Below are positions 6,788-11,464 of a stretch of DNA of 11,464 nt, in pieces (within the stretch, counting starts at the first letter, position 1; each line of letters starts with the position of its first letter). This DNA comes from CANLWN01 sp039815505 (lineage in GTDB: Bacteria > Bacteroidota > Bacteroidia > Flavobacteriales > Flavobacteriaceae), in contig JBCBZE010000080.1 of NCBI GenBank assembly GCA_039815505.1, positions 1-11,464 on the forward strand. Direction: 5' to 3'. A program made the position numbers and the translations under genes. The notes beneath the pieces are model-generated. The model was not told the DNA's origin. It saw only the letters and a list, made by a program, of their open reading frames with translations, and searched no databases.

Positions 6788-7942
6788 TTATTTGCTGATA
6801 ACCTTTATGGTTTCCTTAACCTGCTGTGCTATTTTCCTAGCTTCATCGATATCTTGGTTTACAATAGTAACATGGCCCATTTTTCGAAAAGGCCTTGTTT
6901 GTTTTTTTCCGTAAATATGTGGGGTAACTCCATTTAAACCTAGAATTTCCTCTATCTTTTGATAGACTACATTCCCGGTATGTCCTTCGGCGCCCACCAG
7001 GTTTACCATGATACCGGCAACCTTACTATCGGTATTCCCCAACGGAAGATCTAAAATGGCCCTAATATGTTGTTCAAACTGGTTTGTGTAACTGGCTTCA
7101 ATGCTATAGTGCCCGCTGTTATGGGGACGTGGTGCTACTTCGTTTACGAGAATTTCACCTTCCCTTGTTTGGAACATTTCCACGGCCAAAAGCCCTACAT
7201 GTGCCATTTTTTCGGAAACCAACAAAGCTACTTCTTTTGCTTTTTTAGCTATTGGATCGCTAATTCTGGCCGGGCAAATCACATATTCTACCTGATTGGC
7301 TTCTGGATGAAATTCCATCTCTACAATAGGGTAAGTTACGACTTGTCCGTTAACGCTTCTGGCTACGATTACGGCAAGTTCGTTGACAAAAGGCACCATT
7401 TCCTCGGCAATACATTCTACATTGGGTAATCCATCTAAATCTGCAACTGTCCTGATTATTTTTACGCCCTGCCCGTCATATCCAAATTGGGCACTTTTCC
7501 AAACAAATGGTAGGGAAATGCCTCCGTTGGCAATGCTATCCACAATTTCACTGGTATAGGCAAAGCGTACAAAGGGTGCCGTAGGGATTTCATGGTCCAC
7601 ATAAAACAGTTTTTGGGTGGCTTTGTTTTGTATAGTACGCAATGTTCGGGTAGGAGGATAAACCTGGATACCTTCCTCTTCCAATTTTTCCAATGCGTCG
7701 ATATTTACATTTTCAATCTCAATGGTCAATACATCAAGCTGCTGTCCAAATTGGTATACCGTATCAAAATCCATTAAATCCCCGCAACAAAATTCGTTAC
7801 AGGCAATTTTTGCAGGGGCCTCTTCCGAAGGGTCTAGTACCTTGGTGTAAATGTCATATTTGCGTGTCTCATACAGCATCATTTTCCCCAATTGGCCACC
7901 ACCTAGAATCCCCAACTTAAAATCAGAAGAAAAAAAGTTCAT
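6788..7942 (-). CDS. purK: N5-carboxyaminoimidazole ribonucleotide synthase, PurK
   Basis: 384-residue ATP-grasp enzyme that makes N5-CAIR from AIR, ATP and bicarbonate, the step before PurE. The start is the ATG at 7942 (MNFFSSDFKLGILGGGQLGK); the glycine-rich GGGQLG at 14-19 is where family members begin. An upstream in-frame TTG at 7990 would add 16 residues but falls within the promoter box, so it is rejected. KSAQFGYDGQG (149-159) is the ATP-grasp glycine loop. EEMVPF (180-185) is part of the adenine-binding strand. NEVAPRPHNSGH (267-278) provides metal and phosphate ligands. The length is normal. It is first gene of a purK-purE unit, with a well-formed promoter on its strand, and divergent from the HPRT-Adk gene. 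This clusters de novo and salvage purine functions. Confidence 0.97.
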   Translation of the reverse strand: MNFFSSDFKLGILGGGQLGKMMLYETRKYDIYTKVLDPSEEAPAKIACNEFCCGDLMDFDTVYQFGQQLDVLTIEIENVNIDALEKLEEEGIQVYPPTRTLRTIQNKATQKLFYVDHEIPTAPFVRFAYTSEIVDSIANGGISLPFVWKSAQFGYDGQGVKIIRTVADLDGLPNVECIAEEMVPFVNELAVIVARSVNGQVVTYPIVEMEFHPEANQVEYVICPARISDPIAKKAKEVALLVSEKMAHVGLLAVEMFQTREGEILVNEVAPRPHNSGHYSIEASYTNQFEQHIRAILDLPLGNTDSKVAGIMVNLVGAEGHTGNVVYQKIEEILGLNGVTPHIYGKKQTRPFRKMGHVTIVNQDIDEARKIAQQVKETIKVISK

Positions 7943-7987
7943 TACTATTCTCTTTTTGCAATAAAATATGTGCGTTATGCTTTCTAG

Positions 7988-8016
7988 CAAAAATACATCT
8001 AAATCTTAGAAACCAA
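7988..8016 (-). promoter_or_regulatory. Putative purK-purE promoter (TTG ... TATTTTTG)
   Basis: On the minus strand a TTG (complement of CAA 8014-8016) is followed after 18 nt by TATTTTTG (7988-7995), an exact TAnnTTTG. This is the best-formed Bacteroidota promoter in the window. It predicts a leader of about 40 nt before the purK ATG at 7942. Confidence 0.6.
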
Positions 8017-8049
8017 CGAACTAGTCATTAAAAAGAGAAATCAAAATAC

Positions 8050-8057
8050 TATCTTTG
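8050..8057 (+). promoter_or_regulatory. Putative hpt-adk minus-7 promoter box TATCTTTG
   Basis: Exact TAnnTTTG match 22 nt before the TTG start at 8080. TTA at 8028-8030, 19 nt upstream, could serve as a weak minus-33 element. It faces away from the purK promoter within the same 137-bp gap. Confidence 0.5.
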
Positions 8058-8079
8058 CCCACCTATAAAAGTTTTACCA

Positions 8080-9186
8080 TTGATAAAGCTACACGATAAA
8101 TATTTTGAGCCATTCCTAAGTGAAGATCGTATCATGGAGGCGATAAAAAAAGTTGCCCAGGAAATTGCTCATGATTATAAGCACGAAGTCCCCATTTTTG
8201 TTGGGGTATTGAACGGTTCCTTTATGTTTGTTTCGGATTTTTTGAAACATTATGACCATACTTGTGAGGTTACTTTTGTTAAGTTAAGCTCATATCAGGG
8301 ATTAACCTCCACGGGAATAGTGGAAACCCTGTTGGATATACCGGATAATATAGAGGGAAGGAGTGTCATAATTTTAGAGGATATTATAGATACGGGACGA
8401 ACGGTAAAGGAATTGGTACATTTATTTTCCAACTCCGGGGTAAAGGAATTTAAGATAGCAAGTCTTTTCTATAAATCTTCGGTTTACAAGGGTGAATATG
8501 CCATTGACTACTTTGGAATGGAGATACCTGATAAGTTTATCGTAGGCTATGGACTGGATTATAACGAATTAGGAAGAAACCTTAGACAAGTATACCAACT
8601 AAACCAAAACCATATGATCAATCTTGTTTTGTTCGGAAAACCTGGCGCCGGTAAGGGTACCCAAGCCGAGTTTTTAAAACAGAAATATAACTTAAAGCAT
8701 ATTTCTACGGGAGATGTTTTTCGATATAATATTAAAAACGGTACCGATTTAGGGCTTTTGGCCCGATCATATATGGACAAGGGCGATTTGGTGCCCGATG
8801 AGGTCACTATAAAAATGTTGCAGGAAGAAGTGGAAAAAAACCCTGATGCGAGCGGTTTTATTTTTGATGGGTTTCCTAGAACTGAGGCCCAGGCAGAGGC
8901 CTTGGACAATTTCTTGGAATCCAAGAATATGAAAATTAATGCAACCATTGCTTTGGAAGCCAATGATGAAGTATTGATACAACGTCTTTTGGAAAGGGGA
9001 AAGATGAGCGGAAGACCGGATGATCAGGACGAAGATAAAATCAGGAACCGGTTTGAGGAATACAACCAAAAGACGGCACCATTACGGAAATATTATGAAG
9101 CCCAAGGAAGATTTCATACCGTTGATGGTATTGGTGAAATCCAAGAGATTACCCATAGATTGGCCAAGGTAATCGAGGAGCTTTAA
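8080..9186 (+). CDS. adk: Hypoxanthine phosphoribosyltransferase-adenylate kinase fusion
   Basis: 368-residue two-domain purine enzyme. Residues 1-178 are an HPRT, converting hypoxanthine or guanine plus PRPP to IMP or GMP: GVLNGSFMF (42-50) binds pyrophosphate, KLSSYQG (68-74) is the flexible loop, ILEDIIDTGRT (98-108) is the PRPP motif with D104, and DKFIVGYGLDYNELGRNL (151-168) binds the base. Residues 179-368 are adenylate kinase (2 ADP to ATP plus AMP): the P-loop is GKPGAGKGT (186-194), the AMP site has TGDVFR (210-215) and GFPRTEAQ (264-271), and a short, zinc-free LID includes GKMSGRPDD (307-315). Each part is full length. The start is a TTG at 8080: homologues begin M-I-K/Q-L/I-H-D-K, and the first in-frame ATG (8134) would remove conserved residues. 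Met179 (ATG 8614) begins a normal adenylate kinase, so internal initiation could also yield Adk alone. Fusions of this kind occur, as I recall, in other Flavobacteriaceae. Confidence 0.95.
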   Translation: MIKLHDKYFEPFLSEDRIMEAIKKVAQEIAHDYKHEVPIFVGVLNGSFMFVSDFLKHYDHTCEVTFVKLSSYQGLTSTGIVETLLDIPDNIEGRSVIILEDIIDTGRTVKELVHLFSNSGVKEFKIASLFYKSSVYKGEYAIDYFGMEIPDKFIVGYGLDYNELGRNLRQVYQLNQNHMINLVLFGKPGAGKGTQAEFLKQKYNLKHISTGDVFRYNIKNGTDLGLLARSYMDKGDLVPDEVTIKMLQEEVEKNPDASGFIFDGFPRTEAQAEALDNFLESKNMKINATIALEANDEVLIQRLLERGKMSGRPDDQDEDKIRNRFEEYNQKTAPLRKYYEAQGRFHTVDGIGEIQEITHRLAKVIEEL

Positions 9187-9204
9187 CGATTAGTGTTCAT
9201 TACT

Positions 9205-9720
9205 ATGGATTTACAACCTTTTTTGAAGAATGGTTTGGTTGTAATTAGACCTCTAAGCCCCTTAGATTTTGATTCACTTTTTGAAATTGCTTCAGATCCC
9301 TTAATATGGGAACAGCATCAAAACAAAAATCGACATAGTTTGGATCAATTCACTTTGTTTTTCAATGAATCCTTGGCCTCAAAAGCAGCACTGGGAATTG
9401 TAAGCATAGCAAACGGAAACCTGATCGGTAGTTCTAGATTTAAAATTATTGATAAGGCGAACGGAGTAGTGGAAATTGGATGGACATTTTTGGAGCGGTC
9501 GTATTGGGGCGGTCTATACAATCGTACCATCAAAAAATTGATGATCAACCATGCTTTAAAGTCATTTAATATTGTGGTTTTTTATGTTCACCCAAAAAAT
9601 TATAGGTCTCAGCGGGCACTTGAAAAATTGGGCGCATTGAAGATGAAACACCTTGAAACACCTTGGGTTTTAAATGAAAGCAAGGGCATTACATATTGCA
9701 TGGATTCCGAATTGGATTAG
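9205..9720 (+). CDS. GNAT-family N-acetyltransferase
   Basis: 171 residues from the ATG at 9205; an in-frame GTG at 9193 would add four. It is predicted to transfer acetyl from acetyl-CoA to an amine. The N-terminal strand VVIRPLSPLDFDSLFEIASD (12-31) is the usual GNAT opening. ERSYWGGLYNRTIKKLM (97-113) occupies the acetyl-CoA loop and helix. VHPKNYRSQRALEKLGA (128-144) is the conserved C-terminal motif (N132, S135, EKLGA). The SYWGG-YN...NxRSQRAxEK pattern resembles a widespread uncharacterised subgroup; the substrate cannot be told. It starts 18 nt after hpt-adk on the same strand, so it is probably cotranscribed. A 10-bp tandem repeat, GAAACACCTT twice at 9645-9664, lies in a variable part; loss of one copy would shift the frame. 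There is no signal peptide, so the protein is cytosolic. Confidence 0.88.
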   Translation: MDLQPFLKNGLVVIRPLSPLDFDSLFEIASDPLIWEQHQNKNRHSLDQFTLFFNESLASKAALGIVSIANGNLIGSSRFKIIDKANGVVEIGWTFLERSYWGGLYNRTIKKLMINHALKSFNIVVFYVHPKNYRSQRALEKLGALKMKHLETPWVLNESKGITYCMDSELD

Positions 9721-9767
9721 CATGGCCAAGGATATAACTTTAAACTTCTTAAGGATAGGCATTTAAA

Positions 9768-9797
9768 ATGACCGAATATAAATTTATTAAATCATGA
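9768..9797 (+). other. Nine-codon mini-ORF beginning like obgE, overlapping the lipoprotein start
   Basis: ATGACCGAA (9768-9776) is identical to the first nine bases of obgE (11325-11333). The reading frame encodes MTEYKFIKS and stops at the TGA of 9795-9797, which overlaps the lipoprotein ATG (9794-9796) in an ATGA arrangement. Over the first 25 bases about 18 match the obgE start. It may be a decayed copy of the obgE 5' end, a short leader peptide coupled to the lipoprotein gene, or chance. Confidence 0.35.
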
Positions 9798-11236
9798 AAA
9801 AATTATTTTTTAAACAAAAACTATTGCTTTTTGGAACAGTCTTTCTTATAATCAGTTGTGCTTCCGATGATACCGATTCTATGGAAGAAATGGATGTTGT
9901 GTCTCCTGCGGTAATTGTAACGGCAGATTTGACGAATATAACATTCGATTCGGCGGTAAGTGGAGGAAATATTACTTCTGACGGAGGAGGAAACATAGAG
10001 ACAAGAGGAGTTTGTTGGAGTACCAATACGAATCCAACAATTGATGATAGTCTTACCGAAAATGGAATAGGGACAGGTGATTTTACGAGCGCCATAACTG
10101 GATTACAGGAAAATACAACCTATTTTTTAAGGGCTTATGCCACGAACGGCTCGGGTACAGCTTATGGAAATGAGTTAAGCTTTACTACTTTGGAGAGGCC
10201 CGTATCTGTTTTTGAAGGAGACTTAATTTTATTAACACAACAAGAGGTAGATGATTTTGGTGCTCAAGGATATACTGAGGTTACAGGAAGTTTAACCATA
10301 GGGGAAGGGACAGCATCTTTGGAAATAACAAATTTGGGTGCGCTAGTTAATCTTACCACTGTTGGTTCTTTTTTGAAAATTGTAGGGAATGATGCTCTAA
10401 CAGATATCTCAGGTTTGCAGAATCTGTTGGCTATTGGAGGAGATCTTCAAATACTGTTTAATGATGCTTTGACTACTATCGATGGCCTAAATGGGTTAAT
10501 TACTATTCCAGGCAATCTTTCCATTGGTGGAAACTGTGCTTTAGAAAATATCGATGGATTGGAGAACCTTTTACAAGTGGAAGGATCTTTAGTAGTATTT
10601 AGTAATGACGAATTAGTTAATATAAATGGTCTAAATAACCTTTCATCAGTAGGAACTAACTTAAATATTCACACTAATAGTAGTTTGCTCATTATTGGTA
10701 GTTTAAATTCTTTAACTGCCATTGAAGGAAATTTTGAAATAATCAACAATTTTGCGCTAATTGATATCAACGGGATAGGCAACCTAACCTCTATTGGAGG
10801 CGACCTAACTATTTTTCAGAATAATTTGATTACAATTAACGGTTTTAATTCATTATCCTCGATAAGGGGGGGCTGTGATATAAGATCAAATGAAAATTTA
10901 ATAGAGATAAATGGATTCGCAGCTTTAGAAACTATCGAGGGTTTTCTTGAGATTCAAGGGAATGGTTTTACAGATGTTGATTTTTTAAGGGCCTTGACTT
11001 CTGTTGGCGGTGATTTAAAGATATTTATAAATCCAGTTTTGACCAATTTAGATGGATTTGATTCTTTATCAACCATAGGAGGGGATATAACCATAAGGTT
11101 TAATGATGCACTGGTAAACTTATGTGGCCTGCAATCTTCAATAAACAACGGTTTTTCAGGTAATTATGAGGTTTCGGATAATCTGTTTAATCCTTCTCAA
11201 CAGGACGTAATCGATGGAAACTGTAGTAATGAATAA
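9794..11236 (+). CDS. Surface-type lipoprotein with FN3-like domain and receptor-L/leucine-rich repeats
   Basis: 480 residues. The signal peptide ends in a lipobox, LIIS|C, with Cys22 as the lipidated residue. The next residues, ASDD then SMEE, are acidic, resembling the Bacteroidota export signal that sends lipoproteins to the cell surface. Residues 38-134 form an FN3-like domain of the Bacteroidota RGVCWST type (R71-GVCWSTNTNPTI, then GLQENTTYFLRAYATNGSG). A linker (EGDLILLTQQEVDDFGAQGY, 141-160) leads to about 11 units of mostly 24 residues (191-452). Their pattern is GGDL-I--N--L--I-GL--L--I, as in receptor-L/leucine-rich repeat solenoids. Units at 335-357 and 382-404 are one residue short. 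The end (LCGLQSSINNGFSG...DGNCSNE) is a normal cap; C444 and C477 could pair. There is no T9SS C-terminal domain. The role is probably binding or adhesion, ligand unknown. A G7 run (10866-10872) and tandem TAA stops are notable. It lies between the GNAT gene and obgE, probably as an accessory insertion. Confidence 0.9.
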   Translation: MKKLFFKQKLLLFGTVFLIISCASDDTDSMEEMDVVSPAVIVTADLTNITFDSAVSGGNITSDGGGNIETRGVCWSTNTNPTIDDSLTENGIGTGDFTSAITGLQENTTYFLRAYATNGSGTAYGNELSFTTLERPVSVFEGDLILLTQQEVDDFGAQGYTEVTGSLTIGEGTASLEITNLGALVNLTTVGSFLKIVGNDALTDISGLQNLLAIGGDLQILFNDALTTIDGLNGLITIPGNLSIGGNCALENIDGLENLLQVEGSLVVFSNDELVNINGLNNLSSVGTNLNIHTNSSLLIIGSLNSLTAIEGNFEIINNFALIDINGIGNLTSIGGDLTIFQNNLITINGFNSLSSIRGGCDIRSNENLIEINGFAALETIEGFLEIQGNGFTDVDFLRALTSVGGDLKIFINPVLTNLDGFDSLSTIGGDITIRFNDALVNLCGLQSSINNGFSGNYEVSDNLFNPSQQDVIDGNCSNE

Positions 11237-11324
11237 TAAATATGTCTTTGTGCTTCGTAAATCCTTTGTTATAATATTATATTAAGATTGATATTTTTAT
11301 TATTTACAACTTATAAATCAAAGA
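11237..11324 (+). promoter_or_regulatory. AT-rich gap before obgE with weak promoter-like elements
   Basis: This 88-bp gap holds a 12-bp perfect palindrome, TATAATATTATA (11270-11281), and TATTTTTA (11292-11299), one base from the TAnnTTTG consensus. TTG at 11266-11268 is 23 nt before the latter, slightly farther than usual. No convincing terminator hairpin is visible after the lipoprotein gene. Confidence 0.25.
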
Positions 11325-11464
11325 ATGACCGAAGGTAATTTTGTAGATTATGTAAAGATGTATGTTGCTTCTGGAAACGGGGGCAAGGGATCGGTGCATT
11401 TACATCGGGAAAAGTACATTACCAAAGGAGGTCCGGATGGTGGTGATGGTGGTCGTGGAGGGCA
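11325..11464 (+). CDS. obgE: GTPase Obg/CgtA, N-terminal fragment cut by window edge
   Basis: 46 codons are visible from the ATG at 11325: MTEGNFVDYVKMYVASGNGG, then KGSVHLHREKYITKGGPDGG and DGGRGG at the edge. This is the start of the glycine-rich Obg fold (about the first 160 residues of the family). It precedes the GTPase domain, which lies outside the window. Obg is an essential ribosome-associated GTPase involved in 50S subunit maturation and stress responses. It shares the strand of hpt-adk, GNAT and the lipoprotein; adk and obg are often neighbours in Bacteroidota, which suggests the two genes between are later arrivals. Confidence 0.95.
   Translation, partial: MTEGNFVDYVKMYVASGNGGKGSVHLHREKYITKGGPDGGDGGRGG

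Noticed and set aside
7067..7429. Plus-strand 120-codon open frame
   Set aside because: It is antisense within purK over conserved ATP-grasp motifs; the Cys/Phe-rich composition is what the reverse of such coding sequence gives.
7943..7990. N-terminal extension of purK to TTG 7990
   Set aside because: The codon lies in the TATTTTTG promoter box, and the 16 extra residues are not part of the PurK family pattern; ATG 7942 fits.
8559..8963. Minus-strand 134-codon open frame
   Set aside because: It is antisense to the adenylate kinase domain of the fusion, which has all catalytic motifs.
9787..10095. Minus-strand 102-codon open frame
   Set aside because: It is antisense to the lipoprotein signal peptide and FN3-like domain.

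Overview
This window looks like chromosome from a member of the Flavobacteriaceae (phylum Bacteroidota). Four things point there: moderately AT-rich DNA; exact TAnnTTTG minus-7 boxes, the Bacteroidota primary-sigma promoter element, placed correctly in front of several genes; a flavobacterial-type fusion of hypoxanthine phosphoribosyltransferase and adenylate kinase; and a lipoprotein built from the FN3-like and receptor-L repeat modules common in this group. No tRNA, rRNA, CRISPR array, transposase or prophage gene was seen. Genes are tightly packed, with several near-zero or overlapping junctions.

Layout. 1-1949 (minus): N-terminal two thirds of gcvP, the glycine decarboxylase P-protein, cut by the window edge. 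2077-2901 (plus): an integral membrane protein of the UbiA prenyltransferase fold whose first Asp-rich motif is lost. 2898-3685 (minus): a two-gene unit, an ECF-type sigma factor followed by a 76-residue protein that resembles a small anti-sigma/zinc-finger partner with its metal ligands missing. 3763-4122 (plus): an exported single-domain rhodanese transcribed divergently from the sigma gene. 4123-6150 (minus): an M3-family oligopeptidase. 6213-6704 and 6788-7942 (minus): purE and purK. 8080-9186 (plus): the HPRT-adenylate kinase fusion. 9205-9720 (plus): a GNAT acetyltransferase. 9794-11236 (plus): a probable surface lipoprotein. 11325-11464 (plus): the first 46 codons of obgE.

How the genes work together. 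The centre is a purine block. PurK and PurE convert AIR to CAIR in de novo synthesis. The divergent HPRT-Adk fusion salvages hypoxanthine/guanine and interconverts adenine nucleotides. Facing promoters in the 137-bp gap (7943-8079) could allow joint control. The plus-strand run hpt-adk / GNAT / lipoprotein / obgE looks like an adk-obg neighbourhood with accessory genes inserted. The first 9 bases of obgE (ATGACCGAA) also occur just before the lipoprotein start, as the beginning of a 9-codon mini-ORF, and may be a scar of that insertion. The sigma / small protein / exported rhodanese group is the best candidate here for an uncharacterised regulatory unit.

Most of the window is housekeeping. 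I see no convincing large new system. The points worth following up are the degenerate sigma partner, the UbiA-fold protein without motif I, the apparent obgE start duplication, and a G7 tract in the lipoprotein gene.
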